64,000 nucleotides of DNA from G965215145 sp965215145 (GTDB lineage Bacteria > Bacteroidota > Rhodothermia > Rhodothermales > JANQRZ01), in contig OZ244038.1 in assembly GCA_965215145.1 (NCBI GenBank), positions 806,001 through 870,000 of the forward strand, given 5' to 3'. A program made the translations under genes and the position numbers. Below the pieces are notes generated by a model. That model did no database searches. It had not been told where the DNA came from and worked only from the letters and a program-made list of their open reading frames with translations. Below, in pieces: positions 17,543 to 29,172 of this stretch (positions within the stretch are counted from its first letter, which is position 1; every line of letters begins with the position of its first letter).

Positions 17543-18844
17543 ATGCCCCTCGTCGCTATCGTCGGCCGGCCCAACGTCGGCAAGAGCACCCTGTTCAACC
17601 GCCTCACCGAGGCCCGCGACGCCATCGTCCACGACGAGCCCGGCGTCACGCGGGACCGCGTCTACGGCGACGCCGAGTGGGGCGGGCGGACGTTCGACGT
17701 GGTCGACACCGGCGGCTACGTCGAGGGCTCCGACGACCGGTTCGAGGCCGCCATCCGCGAGCAGGTCCGGATCGCGCTCGACGAGGCCGACGCCGTCGTC
17801 TTCGTCGGGGACGTGCTGACGGGCGTCACGGACCTCGACCTCGAGATGGCGCAGGTCCTCCGCCGCGCGGGGCGGCCCGTCCTCGTCGCCGCCAACAAGG
17901 CCGACACGGGGCAGCGCCGGCTCGACGCGGCGGAGTTCTACGGGCTCGGGCTCGGGGAGGTCTTCCCCGTCAGCTCCATCAACGGCTCCGGCACCGGCGA
18001 CCTCCTCGACGCCCTCCTCGACGCGCTCCCCGAGGAGCCCGACGACGAGGACGACGGCGCCCCGCGCATCGCCCTGCTCGGCCGGCCCAACGTCGGGAAG
18101 TCGTCGCTGGCGAACCGGCTGCTCGGTGAGGAGCGGAGCATCGTCACCGAGATCAGCGGGACCACCCGCGACGCCGTGGACGCGCGGCTGGAGCACCGCG
18201 GCCGGCCCGTCGTGATCGTGGACACGGCCGGCCTCCGCCGGAAGGCCCGCGTGACGGAGAACGTCGAGTTCTACTCGACGCTGCGCACCGAGCGCGCCCT
18301 CCGCGACTGCGACGTGGCGGTCGTCCTCCTCGACGGCTCGCTCGGGCTCGAATCCCAGGATGCCCGCATCGTCCGGCAGGCCGAGGAGATGAAGAAGGGG
18401 GTCGTCCTGGCCGTCAACAAGTGGGACCTCGTGGCGAAGGAGACGAACACGGCCCGCGACGTCGAGCGGGCGATCCACGAGCGGCTCGGGACGCTGGACT
18501 ACGTGCCGTTCGTGTTCGTGAGCGCGCTCACCGGGCAGCGCGCCGAGAAGGTGTTGGACGTGGCCCTCACCGTCGCCGACGAGCGCAAGCGCCGGATCCC
18601 GACGGCCGAGCTGAACGCGACCGTCGAGGCGGCCGTCCGGGCGCACCACCCGCCGTCGCACGGGGGGCGGCAGGTGAACATCAAGTACGCCACGCAGGTC
18701 CGCAACGACCCGCCGGTGTTCGCCTTCTTCTGCAACCACCCGACCGGGGTGAAGGAGCCGTACCGCCGCTACCTCGAGAACCGCCTCCGCGACCGGTTCG
18801 GGTTCGCGGGCGTGCCGCTGACGCTGTCGTTCAAGCAGAAGTGA
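17543..18844 (+). CDS. der: Ribosome-assembly GTPase Der (EngA)
   Basis: A 433-residue cytosolic protein with two tandem GTPase domains and a C-terminal KH-like domain, required for 50S subunit assembly. Domain 1 has GRPNVGKST, DTGGY and NKAD. Domain 2 has GRPNVGKSS, DTAGLRRK and NKWD. The acidic linker EEPDDEDDG separates them. The C-terminus is rich in basic residues, consistent with rRNA binding. ATG at 17543, because the longer frame upstream crosses the repeat region. A TACCTTCC -10-like sequence lies at 17512-17519. Confidence 0.97.
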   Translation: MPLVAIVGRPNVGKSTLFNRLTEARDAIVHDEPGVTRDRVYGDAEWGGRTFDVVDTGGYVEGSDDRFEAAIREQVRIALDEADAVVFVGDVLTGVTDLDLEMAQVLRRAGRPVLVAANKADTGQRRLDAAEFYGLGLGEVFPVSSINGSGTGDLLDALLDALPEEPDDEDDGAPRIALLGRPNVGKSSLANRLLGEERSIVTEISGTTRDAVDARLEHRGRPVVIVDTAGLRRKARVTENVEFYSTLRTERALRDCDVAVVLLDGSLGLESQDARIVRQAEEMKKGVVLAVNKWDLVAKETNTARDVERAIHERLGTLDYVPFVFVSALTGQRAEKVLDVALTVADERKRRIPTAELNATVEAAVRAHHPPSHGGRQVNIKYATQVRNDPPVFAFFCNHPTGVKEPYRRYLENRLRDRFGFAGVPLTLSFKQK

Positions 18845-18881
18845 CCCCCGCCCTCTGAGATCGCGGCGCAGCCGCCACCGT

Positions 18882-19062
18882 GTAGGGACGCAGCACAGCG
18901 GAGTGATACGGATTCCGCTGCGTGGTGTCAGGATGGATGCCTCCGCGCAACCGTCTTCCTCGTCGTAGAGACGCAGCATGCTGCGTCTCTACAGGGGCCG
19001 AGGCCCAACGACCAGACGCCGTCATCCTGAATCCGTATGACCTCCACCCCGCTCGTCCCTAC
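18882..19062. repeat. 181-bp nested inverted-repeat element (MITE-like)
   Basis: Three inverted repeats are nested in the 374-bp gap after der. The outermost is GTAGGGACG (18882) with CGTCCCTAC (19054-19062). The middle is ATACGGATTC (18906-18915), with TCAGGATG (18928-18935), against the contiguous CATCCTGAATCCGTAT (19023-19038). The centre is a perfect 28-bp palindrome at 18965-18992. No open reading frame of note lies inside. The rest of the gap (19063-19218) is unremarkable apart from a TATCATCC box at 19175. It may be a non-autonomous mobile element built on family A ends. Confidence 0.6.
18965..18992. repeat. 28-bp palindromic repeat (family A), copy 2, perfect
   Basis: A perfect 28-bp palindrome with ends GTAGAGACG and CGTCTCTAC and a GCAGCATGCTGC-type centre. 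It has the same length and layout as the copies at 1924, 36020 and 41739, with A in place of G at two end positions. It lies at the centre of the nested element. Confidence 0.8.
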
Positions 19063-19218
19063 GACGGCCGAGACAGCCGGGACCCCCGACGCGCATTTCG
19101 ACCTCCGCGCGATGGTGCCTCCGCGCGATGGTGCGAGGACCGGCCTCGGCGGCTCGGCGCGGCGGGCAATGTTGTATCATCCGGCGCCGTTCGGCCGCCG
19201 GAGCCCCCCGCCTGCCCC

Positions 19219-22200
19219 ATGCCCGCTCGTCGCCTGCTCGTCGCCTGCCTGCTCGCCCTCGGTGCGGCGCCGCTGCTGGCCGGCTGCGGCGCCATCTTCG
19301 GGCAGCGCTACGACAACTTCACGGCGTACTACAACGCGTTCTACAACGCCCGCCGCGAGTTCGACCGGGCCGAGGAGCCGATCCTCCGCGCCGACCCGCC
19401 CGTGGACCGCGGGCGCTTCCTCACGCTGTTCCCCGAGCAGGAGGGCGGGCGCGGCGGGCAGGGGTTCGAGACGGCCATCAAGAAGGCCGCCGACCTCATC
19501 CGCGACCACGCCGGCTCGAAGTGGGTCGACGACGCGCTGCTCTTGATCGGGAAGTCGTACCACTACCAGGGCGACTTCCTCGCCGCGGCCGAGAAGTTCC
19601 GGCAGGTGATCGCGGTGGGGGACGAGAGGCTCCGCGACGAGGCGTACCTCTGGCTCGGGCGGTCGCTGATCGAGGTCGAGGACTACGGCGCCGCCGGGGA
19701 GGCGCTCCGCGAGGGGCTCGACCGCGAGGGCGTCCGCGACCGCTGGGCCGCCCCCATGCGGCTGGCCCTCGGCGAGCTGGAGGTCCGGCAGCGGGCGTTC
19801 GAGGACGCCGCCGCCGCGCTCGAAGCGGGCCTCGGCGGCGTCCGCGACCGCGAGCTCGCCGCGCGCGCGGCGTTCCTGCTCGGGCAGGTCTACGACGAGC
19901 TCGGCAACCCCGCCGCGGCGGCCGGCGCCTACGGCCGTGCCCTCGAGCTGAGCCCGCGCTACGAGGTCGAGTACGCCGCGCAGCTCCAGCGCGCCCTCGC
20001 CCTCAGCCGCACCGACGGCGACGCCGCGCTGGACCTCATCGGGCGGATGCGGCGCGACGACAAGTTCTTCGACCAGCGCGCCGAGGTCGAGCTGACCCGC
20101 GCGCGGGTGCTGGCCGAGGTCGGCCGGCCGGCCGAGGCGCGGGACCTCCTCCGGCGGCTGCTCTACGACCGCGACCCCACGCTCCGGGTCGGCGCCCTGC
20201 GCGGGCCCGTCCACTACCGCCTCGGGCAGGTCTACCGCGACGGCCTCGGCGACTACGCCCGCGCCGCCGTCCACTTCGACACGGCCGCGACGGCGCTCCG
20301 CGAGGCCGCCGTGCGCGACCTCCGCGCCACCGCCGAGGCCGTCGCCGACGCGCCCGCGATGTCGCAGACGTTCGGGAGCTTCGCCGAGGTCCGCGCCCGC
20401 GTAGCCGAGATGGACTCCCTGCTCTACCTCGGCTCGCTCAGCGACGAGGATTTCGAGGCCGCCATCGCCGTGATCGGCGAGCAGCGCCGCCGGGAGGCCG
20501 AGGAAGCCGAGCGCGAGCGCCGCCGCCTGGAGGCCGAGCAGGGCTTCGCCGGCCGGCCCGGCCTCGACGGCTTCGACGCCAGCCGGCCGGACGAGCGCGG
20601 CGGCGAGGCCACCGCCAACGCCGGCTTCCTCAGCTACCGCGACCCCATCACGGTGCAGCGTGGCGACGTCGAGTTCCGGGCACGGTGGGGCGACCGGGAG
20701 CGCGTTCCCAACTGGCGCCGCTCGGCCGCCGCCTCGGCCACGGTCGAGGTCCAGGACGACGTCACCGACGCGCTCGAAGAGCAGGCGAGTGCGCAGTCGC
20801 CGGAGAGCCCCACCCGCGCCGAGTTCGACCTCGACATCTCGGCCATCCCACGCGACCCGTTCGACCAGCTCCGGATGCGGGAGGAGCGGGCCGCCGCGCG
20901 CTACGAGCTCGGCAACGTCCTCTTCCTCTCCGTCGGCCGGCCGGACTCGGCGGCGGTGTGGTACCAGCGGGTCATCGAGGAGGACGCCGAGTTCCCCGTC
21001 GCCGTGCGCGCCTACTACGCGCTCGCCGAGGTGCAGCGCGCGCTCGGCAACGAGCCGGAGGCCGAGGCGCTCTACCGCGAGATCGCCGACCGCTTCCCCG
21101 ACGACCCCCTCGCCCAGCAGGCCCGTGGTCAGCTCGGCCTCGCCGTGCAGGAGCTCCCGCCGGACTCGCTCGACCTCGCCGAGGCCGCCTACGCCGACGC
21201 CTTCGCGCGCTGGCAGGCGGAGGCCCACGCCGACGCCTTCGCGGCGATGAACGACGTGGGCGAGCGGTTCCCCGCCACCGACATCGCCGCCCGCGCCCGG
21301 CTCGCGGCGGGGCTGATCTACATGGAGTGGGCCGAGGGCGACACCCTCGCGCTGCTCGCCGCCGGCCCCGGCGCCCTCACCGGCGACGACACGCTCGCGG
21401 CCCCGCCCAACCCGGTCGAGCTTCCGCCCGCAGACCTCCCCGACCTCGCTCCGCCCGACTCCGTAGATGCAACGACGCTGCTGGACTCCGCTGCCGTGAC
21501 GGACTCCGCTGCCGTGACGGAGCCCGGCGTTGCCCTCCTCCCTGCCGACAGCCTAGCCCTGGGGGATTCGGTGACGGTGGAGCCTTCGGATCTCGCGGGG
21601 CTCGATTCGCTGAGCGTGGACCCGCTGGGGGTGGACTCGCTGGAGGCGCCGGCCGCGCCGCCGGTCGCGGAGGAGCCGGCGGAGGCGTGGCTCGAAACGC
21701 TCTACGCCAGCGTCGAGGCGGACTTCCCCGGCACGGGCTACGCCGAGCGCGCGCAGGCGCTGCGGCAGGCCGTGGCCGAGCAGCGGCGGGCCTACGCCGC
21801 GTCGCTGCTGCCGCCGGTGGATTCGCTCGCTGCCGACTCGCTGGCCCTCCCCGATTCGCTGGCGGCGGGCGCGCCCGAGTCACCGCCCGCCGACGCTGAG
21901 GCGTGGCTGAGGGGCACGGCGGGCTCGCCCGACGAGGGGCGGCCGGTGGCGCCAGAGGACGGCGGCTTCACCTGGGTCGTGCTCGACAGCCCACGCCGGA
22001 CCGAGGCGCAGAGCCTGCTCATCTCCTTCCACAACCGCGGCTACCGCACGGCGCTGCTGACCGAGCCGGGCGAGGACGGGGACCGCTCCCTCGTCCTGCT
22101 CGGGCAGTTCCCCACCGAGGCCGCCGCTGAGGCCGCCGCCCTCGGCGACCTCCCCATCGGCATCCGCGAAGATGCCTTCCGCACCCTGCCCCTCGACGAG

Positions 22201-22263
22201 GTCGGGACGGTCGAGACGATGGACGACCTCCTGAACCGGAGCCGCGACACGCCGCTGGATTAA
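19219..22263 (+). CDS. Large TPR lipoprotein with C-terminal SPOR-like domain (PorW/SprE-like)
   Basis: A 1014-residue protein with a lipoprotein signal ending LLAGC. The mature start contains NFTAYYNAFYNARREFDRAE, which resembles the opening of the TPR lipoproteins (PorW/SprE) that support type IX secretion and gliding in Bacteroidota. Many degenerate TPRs follow to about residue 720. Then comes a low-complexity Asp/Ser/Leu/Pro linker with an exact 18-bp duplication (21484-21519), and finally a SPOR-like domain (FTWVVLDSPRRTEAQSLL, VLLGQFPTEAAAEAA). I infer a cell-envelope scaffold touching peptidoglycan. The ATG at 19219 was chosen for the signal peptide. Confidence 0.75.
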   Translation: MPARRLLVACLLALGAAPLLAGCGAIFGQRYDNFTAYYNAFYNARREFDRAEEPILRADPPVDRGRFLTLFPEQEGGRGGQGFETAIKKAADLIRDHAGSKWVDDALLLIGKSYHYQGDFLAAAEKFRQVIAVGDERLRDEAYLWLGRSLIEVEDYGAAGEALREGLDREGVRDRWAAPMRLALGELEVRQRAFEDAAAALEAGLGGVRDRELAARAAFLLGQVYDELGNPAAAAGAYGRALELSPRYEVEYAAQLQRALALSRTDGDAALDLIGRMRRDDKFFDQRAEVELTRARVLAEVGRPAEARDLLRRLLYDRDPTLRVGALRGPVHYRLGQVYRDGLGDYARAAVHFDTAATALREAAVRDLRATAEAVADAPAMSQTFGSFAEVRARVAEMDSLLYLGSLSDEDFEAAIAVIGEQRRREAEEAERERRRLEAEQGFAGRPGLDGFDASRPDERGGEATANAGFLSYRDPITVQRGDVEFRARWGDRERVPNWRRSAAASATVEVQDDVTDALEEQASAQSPESPTRAEFDLDISAIPRDPFDQLRMREERAAARYELGNVLFLSVGRPDSAAVWYQRVIEEDAEFPVAVRAYYALAEVQRALGNEPEAEALYREIADRFPDDPLAQQARGQLGLAVQELPPDSLDLAEAAYADAFARWQAEAHADAFAAMNDVGERFPATDIAARARLAAGLIYMEWAEGDTLALLAAGPGALTGDDTLAAPPNPVELPPADLPDLAPPDSVDATTLLDSAAVTDSAAVTEPGVALLPADSLALGDSVTVEPSDLAGLDSLSVDPLGVDSLEAPAAPPVAEEPAEAWLETLYASVEADFPGTGYAERAQALRQAVAEQRRAYAASLLPPVDSLAADSLALPDSLAAGAPESPPADAEAWLRGTAGSPDEGRPVAPEDGGFTWVVLDSPRRTEAQSLLISFHNRGYRTALLTEPGEDGDRSLVLLGQFPTEAAAEAAALGDLPIGIREDAFRTLPLDEVGTVETMDDLLNRSRDTPLD

Positions 22264-22467
22264 CGGCCAGGCGCGGGGGCGGACGAATAAGCCGTGAGGG
22301 GCCGGCGCGGCCGGCGGGGGGTGGAACATGCCTCCGGGGGGGCGGTACCGCCTGCTCCGCAAAGACGCAGTAACCACGCATCGAGGAGCCCGCAGCTCCG
22401 CTCCGATGCCACCGGGGTCCGACGCGCCCCGACCGTCCCGAGGTCCGGCCGAGGAGCCACCGAGCGC

Positions 22468-24570
<2,103 letters not shown>

Positions 24571-24670
24571 CCGGTATATCGGCATAGTGCGGTAGACCGG
24601 GAAGGGTGATTGGGGTTAACGCGAATACCACGTTAAGGCGTTAAATGAGGCGATAGGGCCGGCCGGGGGG

Positions 24671-24701
24671 TTGAACCGGCACGCCGCTTTGGGTACCTTC
24701 T
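24671..24701 (+). promoter_or_regulatory. Promoter of the str-S10-spc-alpha ribosomal operon
   Basis: TTG (24671-24673), 20 nt, then TACCTTCT (24694-24701) matches the Bacteroidota consensus TTG-N19-21-TAnnTTTG in spacing and sequence. It is the only good candidate upstream of rpsL, and transcription would begin near 24708. The leader to the rpsL start would be about 80 nt and carries a strong hairpin. Confidence 0.65.
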
Positions 24702-24711
24702 ATTTCTGCAC

Positions 24712-24747
24712 CGGCGCGACGGCCAGCGTTCGTCGCGCCGCTCTTTT
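24712..24747 (+). terminator. Leader hairpin followed by a T-run (possible attenuator)
   Basis: CGGCGCGACG (24712-24721) and CGTCGCGCCG (24731-24740) form a perfect 10-bp stem with a 9-nt loop, directly followed by CTCTTTT. It resembles an intrinsic terminator but lies between the predicted start site and rpsL. It could attenuate the ribosomal operon or protect the 5' end of its mRNA. No ribosomal-protein binding motif was recognised in it. Confidence 0.5.
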
Positions 24748-24787
24748 GGGGCCGCCGCCCCGCCCGTTCCACCCCACCCCCCGCTCC

Positions 24788-25159
24788 GTGCCTACGATCC
24801 AGCAGCTCGTCCGCAAGGGCCGCAGCCCGAAGGTCAAGAAGACGAAGTCGGCCGCGCTCCAGGGCAACCCCCAGCGCCGCGGCGTCTGCACGCGCGTCTA
24901 CACGACGACGCCGAAGAAGCCGAACTCCGCGCTCCGCAAGGTCGCGAAGGTCCGGCTGACCAACGGGATGGAGGTCATCGCCTACATCCCGGGCGAGGGC
25001 CACAACCTCCAGGAGCACTCGATCGTGCTCGTCCGCGGGGGCCGCGTCAAGGACCTCCCCGGCGTGAAGTACCACATCGTCCGCGGCGCGCTCGACACGG
25101 CCGGCGTCGCCGACCGCCGCCAGAGCCGCTCGAAGTACGGCGCCAAGCGCCCTCGATAG
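24788..25159 (+). CDS. rpsL: 30S ribosomal protein uS12
   Basis: A 123-residue decoding-centre protein of the small subunit. [12 protein letters not shown] at the N-terminus fixes the start at GTG 24788. [18 protein letters not shown] and [17 protein letters not shown] carry the conserved loops that face the A site, including the two lysines where streptomycin-resistance changes arise in other bacteria. Both are wild-type here. First gene of the long ribosomal operon; its stop is 3 bp before a heptamer inverted repeat. Confidence 0.98.
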   Translation: MPTIQQLVRKGRSPKVKKTKSAALQGNPQRRGVCTRVYTTTPKKPNSALRKVAKVRLTNGMEVIAYIPGEGHNLQEHSIVLVRGGRVKDLPGVKYHIVRGALDTAGVADRRQSRSKYGAKRPR

Positions 25160-25162
25160 TTG

Positions 25163-25233
25163 TGAGTCGTGGGTGGTGAGCTCTGAGTTAGGGCTCCCGA
25201 ACTCACGACCCAGGACTCAACACTCAGAACTCA
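25163..25233. repeat. Heptamer inverted repeat (TGAGTNN type), rpsL-rpsG spacer
   Basis: Four left units (TGAGTCG, TGGGTGG, TGAGCTC, TGAGTTA) and five right units (GAACTCA, CGACCCA, GGACTCA, ACACTCA, GAACTCA), each 7 nt with no gaps, are separated by 8 nt. The arms are complementary in consensus. The element fills the whole spacer and ends 9 nt before the rpsG ATG, where a Shine-Dalgarno sequence would normally be. Confidence 0.8.
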
Positions 25234-25242
25234 AAGCTTCCC

Positions 25243-25713
25243 ATGCGCAGAAGGCAGGCCGACAAGCGGATCACGATCCCCGACCCGCTCTACCAGGACC
25301 AGCTCGTCGCCAAGTTCATCAACACCGTCATGGACGACGGCAAGAAGAGCGTGGCGCAGCGGATCGTCTACGGCGCCTTCGACATCGTCGAGGAGCGGGC
25401 CGAGGACGAGACCGGCGTCGAGACCTTCCGCAAGGCGATCAACAACATCGCCCCGCTCGTCGAGGTCCGCAGCCGGCGGGTCGGCGGCGCGACCTACCAG
25501 GTGCCCATCGAGGTCCGCCCCGAGCGGCGCACGAGCCTCGCCTTCCGGTGGCTGCTCCAGTACGCCCGCCAGCGCGCCGACAAGTCGATGGCCCGCCGCC
25601 TCGCCAACGAGATCCTCGCCGCCAGCAAGGGCGAGGGCGGCGCCGTCAAGAAGAAGGACGACACGCACCGCATGGCCGAGGCCAACAAGGCCTTCGCGCA
25701 CTTCCGCATCTAG
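25243..25713 (+). CDS. rpsG: 30S ribosomal protein uS7
   Basis: A 156-residue small-subunit head protein and primary binder of the 16S 3' domain. [17 protein letters not shown] and [22 protein letters not shown] are typical of the basic N-arm and first helices, and [17 protein letters not shown] and [14 protein letters not shown] close the conserved core. Normal length. ATG at 25243. No Shine-Dalgarno sequence is visible; the leader is the right arm of the heptamer repeat. Confidence 0.98.
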   Translation: MRRRQADKRITIPDPLYQDQLVAKFINTVMDDGKKSVAQRIVYGAFDIVEERAEDETGVETFRKAINNIAPLVEVRSRRVGGATYQVPIEVRPERRTSLAFRWLLQYARQRADKSMARRLANEILAASKGEGGAVKKKDDTHRMAEANKAFAHFRI

Positions 25714-25758
25714 TCACTCGTCGTCCGGGGGCAACCGGGACGACCAACGACCATCGCA
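25713..25758. repeat. Heptamer inverted repeat (GTCRYTC type), rpsG-fusA spacer
   Basis: Left units GTCACTC and GTCGTCC, beginning on the last base of the rpsG stop codon, face right units GGACGAC, CAACGAC and CATCGCA, which abut the fusA ATG. The heptamer differs from the TGAGT loci but the period-7, two-arm layout is the same. Only a few units are present. Confidence 0.55.
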
Positions 25759-27858
25759 ATGAGCCAGCAGAACGGACGGACGGTCCCGCTTTCGAAGACG
25801 CGGAACATCGGCATCATGGCCCACATCGATGCCGGCAAGACCACCACCACCGAGCGCATCCTCTACTACACCGGGCGGCTCCACCGCATCGGCGAGGTCC
25901 ACGAGGGCGGCGCCACGATGGACTGGATGGAGCAGGAGAAGGAGCGCGGCATCACCATCACGAGCGCCGCGACGACCTGCTTCTGGGCCGACCACCGGAT
26001 CAACATCATCGACACCCCCGGCCACGTCGACTTCACCGTCGAGGTCGAGCGCTCGCTGCGCGTGCTCGACGGCGCGGTCGCGCTGTTCTGCTCCGTCGGC
26101 GGCGTCGAGCCGCAGTCGGAGACCGTCTGGCGGCAGGCCGACAAGTACCACGTCCCGCGCATCGCCTTCGTCAACAAGATGGACCGCACCGGCGCCGACT
26201 TCGCCGCCGCCGTCCAGATGATGAAGGACCGCCTCAAGGCCAACGCCGTCCCCGTCCAGATCCCCATCGGCGAGGGCGACATGTTCCGCGGCGTCATCGA
26301 CCTCATCACGGCCAAGGCCATCGTCTGGCACGACGAGAGCCAGGGCTCAACGTGGGACGAGATGGACATCCCCGAGGACCTCAAGAGCCAGGCCCGCCAC
26401 TGGCGGATCAACCTGCTGGAGGCCGTCGCCGAGCACGACGACGAGCTCCTCATGCTCTACCTCGAAGGGGAGGACATCCCCGCCGAGCAGATCAAGGCCG
26501 TCGTCCGCCAGGCCACGCTGAACCTCGACATCACCCCGGTCTTCTGCGGCTCCGCCTTCAAGAACAAGGGCGTCCAGCGCCTCCTCGACGGCGTGATCGA
26601 CTACCTCCCGAGCCCGACCGACGTGCCGCCCGTCGAGGGCCACGAGCTCCGCGGTGGTGAGGGCGAGCTCTCGCGCGAGGCCGACCCCGACGCGCCGTTC
26701 AGCGCCGTCGCCTTCAAGATCGCCACCGACCCCTACGTCGGCAAGCTCACCTTCGCGCGGGTCTACTCCGGCACGCTGGAGAAGGGCCAGCCGGTGATGA
26801 ACACGACCACCGAGAAGAAGGAGCGCGCTGGCCGCCTCCTCTTCATGCACGCCAACTCCCGCGAGGACGTCGACTCGGTCAAGGCCGGCGACATCTGCGC
26901 CGTCGTGGGCCTGAAGGAGGTCAAGACGGGCGACACGCTCTGCGACCCGGACCACCCCATCGTGCTGGAGCGGATGGAGTTCCCCGAGCCGGTGATCCGG
27001 ATCGCCATCGAGCCCAAGACGAAGGCCGACATCGACAAGCTCGGCACCGGCCTCCAGAAGCTCGCCGAGGAGGACCCGACCTTCAAGGTCTCCACCGACG
27101 ACGAGACCGGGCAGACGCTGATCGCGGGGATGGGCGAACTCCACCTCGAGATCATCGTCGACCGCCTCAAGCGGGAGTTCAAGGTCGAGGCCAACGTCGG
27201 CACCCCGCAAGTCGCCTACCGCGAGGCCATCCGCTCCGCCGTCGACTACAAGTACACGCACAAGAAGCAGACCGGCGGCAAGGGCCAGTTCGCCCACGTC
27301 GAGGTCGAATTCATGCCCAAGGAGGGCGGCACCGGCTTCGAGTTCGTCGACGAGATCAAGGGCGGCTCGATCCCGCGCGAGTTCATCCCCTCTGTCCAGA
27401 AGGGGATCGAGAGCGCGCTCGACCAGGGGCCGCTCGCCGGCTACCCCATCGAGGGCGTCGTCGCCCGCCTCTACGACGGGAAGTTCCACGCCGTCGACTC
27501 CGACCAGATCGCGTTCGAGATCGCGGGCCGGATGGCGTTCCGCGAGGCCAGTCGCCGCGCCAACCCCGTCCTGATGGAGCCCATCATGGACGTGGAGGTC
27601 ATCACGCCCGAGGAGTACATGGGCGACGTGATCGGCGACCTCAACAGCCGCCGCGGGCGGATCGAGTCGATGGGCCAGCGCAATGAGGCGCAGGTGATCA
27701 AGGCGATGGTCCCGCTCTCGACCATGTTCGGCTACTCGACCGACCTCCGGAGCAACACGCAGGGCCGCGCCATCTACTCCATGCAGTTCGACCACTACGA
27801 GGAGGTGCCCAAGAGCATCGCCGAGGAGGTGGTCTCCGAGAAGGTCGCTCTGGCCTAG
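25759..27858 (+). CDS. fusA: Elongation factor G
   Basis: A 699-residue translational GTPase that drives translocation and, with RRF, ribosome recycling. The G domain has [19 protein letters not shown] (P-loop), RGITITSAA (switch I), DTPGHVDFT and NKMD. Domains II-V follow, with [18 protein letters not shown] in domain III and [14 protein letters not shown] in domain V. Length is normal. ATG at 25759, between rpsG and tuf as in the classic str operon. Confidence 0.98.
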   Translation: MSQQNGRTVPLSKTRNIGIMAHIDAGKTTTTERILYYTGRLHRIGEVHEGGATMDWMEQEKERGITITSAATTCFWADHRINIIDTPGHVDFTVEVERSLRVLDGAVALFCSVGGVEPQSETVWRQADKYHVPRIAFVNKMDRTGADFAAAVQMMKDRLKANAVPVQIPIGEGDMFRGVIDLITAKAIVWHDESQGSTWDEMDIPEDLKSQARHWRINLLEAVAEHDDELLMLYLEGEDIPAEQIKAVVRQATLNLDITPVFCGSAFKNKGVQRLLDGVIDYLPSPTDVPPVEGHELRGGEGELSREADPDAPFSAVAFKIATDPYVGKLTFARVYSGTLEKGQPVMNTTTEKKERAGRLLFMHANSREDVDSVKAGDICAVVGLKEVKTGDTLCDPDHPIVLERMEFPEPVIRIAIEPKTKADIDKLGTGLQKLAEEDPTFKVSTDDETGQTLIAGMGELHLEIIVDRLKREFKVEANVGTPQVAYREAIRSAVDYKYTHKKQTGGKGQFAHVEVEFMPKEGGTGFEFVDEIKGGSIPREFIPSVQKGIESALDQGPLAGYPIEGVVARLYDGKFHAVDSDQIAFEIAGRMAFREASRRANPVLMEPIMDVEVITPEEYMGDVIGDLNSRRGRIESMGQRNEAQVIKAMVPLSTMFGYSTDLRSNTQGRAIYSMQFDHYEEVPKSIAEEVVSEKVALA

Positions 27859-27907
27859 CTCGCATTCCCTTCCCCCAGCAAGTACGAAGACCCAGAGGTA
27901 ACCCACC

Positions 27908-29095
27908 ATGGCAAAGGAGACGTTCCAGCGGACGAAGCCCCACGTCAACGTCGGCACCATCGGCCACGTCGACCACGGGAAGACCACCCTCACGGCGGCG
28001 ATCACGAAGGTGCTCGCCGAGGCCCAGGGCGGCACGGCGATGAACTTCGAGGACATCGACAACGCCCCCGAGGAGCGCGAGCGCGGGATCACCATCGCCA
28101 CCGCCCACGTGGAGTACGAGACGGCCGAGCGCCACTACGCCCACGTCGACTGCCCCGGCCACGCCGACTACGTGAAGAACATGGTCACCGGGGCGGCGCA
28201 GATGGACGGGGCCATCCTCGTCGTCGCCGCCACCGACGGGCCGATGCCGCAGACCCGCGAGCACATCCTGCTCGCGCGCCAGGTCGGGGTCCCCTACGTC
28301 GTCGTCTTCATGAACAAGGTCGACCTCGTCGACGACGAGGAGCTCCTCGAGCTCGTCGAGTTGGAAGTCCGCGAGCTGCTCTCCTCCTACGAGTTCCCCG
28401 GCGACGACCTCCCCGTCGTGCAGGGCTCCGCGCTCGGCGCGCTGAACGGGGAGGCTCAGTGGGTGGAGAAGGTGGAGGAGCTCATGGCGGCGGTGGACTC
28501 CTACGTCCCGACGCCGGAGCGGGAGGTGGACCGCCCGTTCCTGATGCCGATCGAGGACGTGTTCTCGATCACGGGGCGGGGGACGGTGGTGACGGGCCGC
28601 GTGGAGCGGGGGTCGATCAAGGTGGGGGAGGCCGTGGAGCTCGTGGGGATCCGGGAGCAGAAGCAGGCCTCGACGGTGACGGGGGTGGAGATGTTCAGGA
28701 AGCTCCTGGACTCGGCGCAGGCCGGTGACAACGCGGGGATCCTGCTCCGTGGGATCGAGAAGGACGCGGTGGAGCGGGGGATGGTGGTGTCGAAGCCGGG
28801 GAGCGTGACGCCGCACCGGGAGTTCGAGTGCGAGGTGTACATCCTGAGCAAGGAGGAGGGGGGGCGCCACACCCCGTTCTTCAAGGGGTACCGCCCGCAG
28901 TTCTACTTCCGGACCACCGATGTCACCGGCGATATTGAGTTGGGGGAGGGGGTGGAGATGGTGATGCCGGGGGACAACACGCGGTTCCGGGTGCAGCTGA
29001 TCCAGCCGGTGGCGATGGAGGAGGGGCTGCGGTTCGCGATCCGGGAGGGGGGCCGCACCGTCGGCGCCGGCGTCGTCTCCAAGATCCTCGACTGA
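27908..29095 (+). CDS. tuf: Elongation factor Tu (mosaic codon usage)
   Basis: A 395-residue GTPase that delivers aminoacyl-t[41 protein letters not shown] and NKVD are intact, and domains II and III are complete to VVSKILD. It has a visible GAGG-type ribosome-binding site 8 nt before ATG 27908, which is rare in this operon. Codon choice changes abruptly. Up to about 28445 codons end mainly in C (GTC, GGC, CGC). From about 28450 to 29045 they end mainly in G (GTG, GGG, CGG). The last 15 codons return to C. This suggests recombination with another tuf copy. Confidence 0.98.
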   Translation: MAKETFQRTKPHVNVGTIGHVDHGKTTLTAAITKVLAEAQGGTAMNFEDIDNAPEERERGITIATAHVEYETAERHYAHVDCPGHADYVKNMVTGAAQMDGAILVVAATDGPMPQTREHILLARQVGVPYVVVFMNKVDLVDDEELLELVELEVRELLSSYEFPGDDLPVVQGSALGALNGEAQWVEKVEELMAAVDSYVPTPEREVDRPFLMPIEDVFSITGRGTVVTGRVERGSIKVGEAVELVGIREQKQASTVTGVEMFRKLLDSAQAGDNAGILLRGIEKDAVERGMVVSKPGSVTPHREFECEVYILSKEEGGRHTPFFKGYRPQFYFRTTDVTGDIELGEGVEMVMPGDNTRFRVQLIQPVAMEEGLRFAIREGGRTVGAGVVSKILD

Positions 29096-29103
29096 GCAGG
29101 TCG

Positions 29104-29170
29104 TGAGTTGTGGGTTGTGGGTGCTGATTGCTCCACGGCTCACAACCCATAACTCATAACCCAACACTCA
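29104..29170. repeat. Heptamer inverted repeat (TGAGTNN type), tuf-rpsJ spacer
   Basis: Left units TGAGTTG, TGGGTTG, TGGGTGC and TGATTGC; right units CGGCTCA, CAACCCA, TAACTCA, TAACCCA and ACACTCA. The last right unit ends 2 nt before the rpsJ ATG, so the mRNA leader of rpsJ is the right arm itself. No Shine-Dalgarno sequence. Confidence 0.8.
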
Positions 29171-29172
29171 AC

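Noticed and set aside
17357..18844. Longer der reading frame starting in the repeat region
   Set aside because: The extra 62 residues are low complexity and lie before the universally conserved MxxVAIVGRPNVGKS start.
24571..24670. GTTAA-rich stretch taken as an origin or operator
   Set aside because: Only a few scattered GTTAA copies, no DnaA-box pattern and no dnaA/dnaN context.
25163..25233. Heptamer inverted repeats taken as intrinsic terminators
   Set aside because: They lie between genes that must be co-transcribed, their stems are imperfect, and no T-run follows. They run up to the next start codon.
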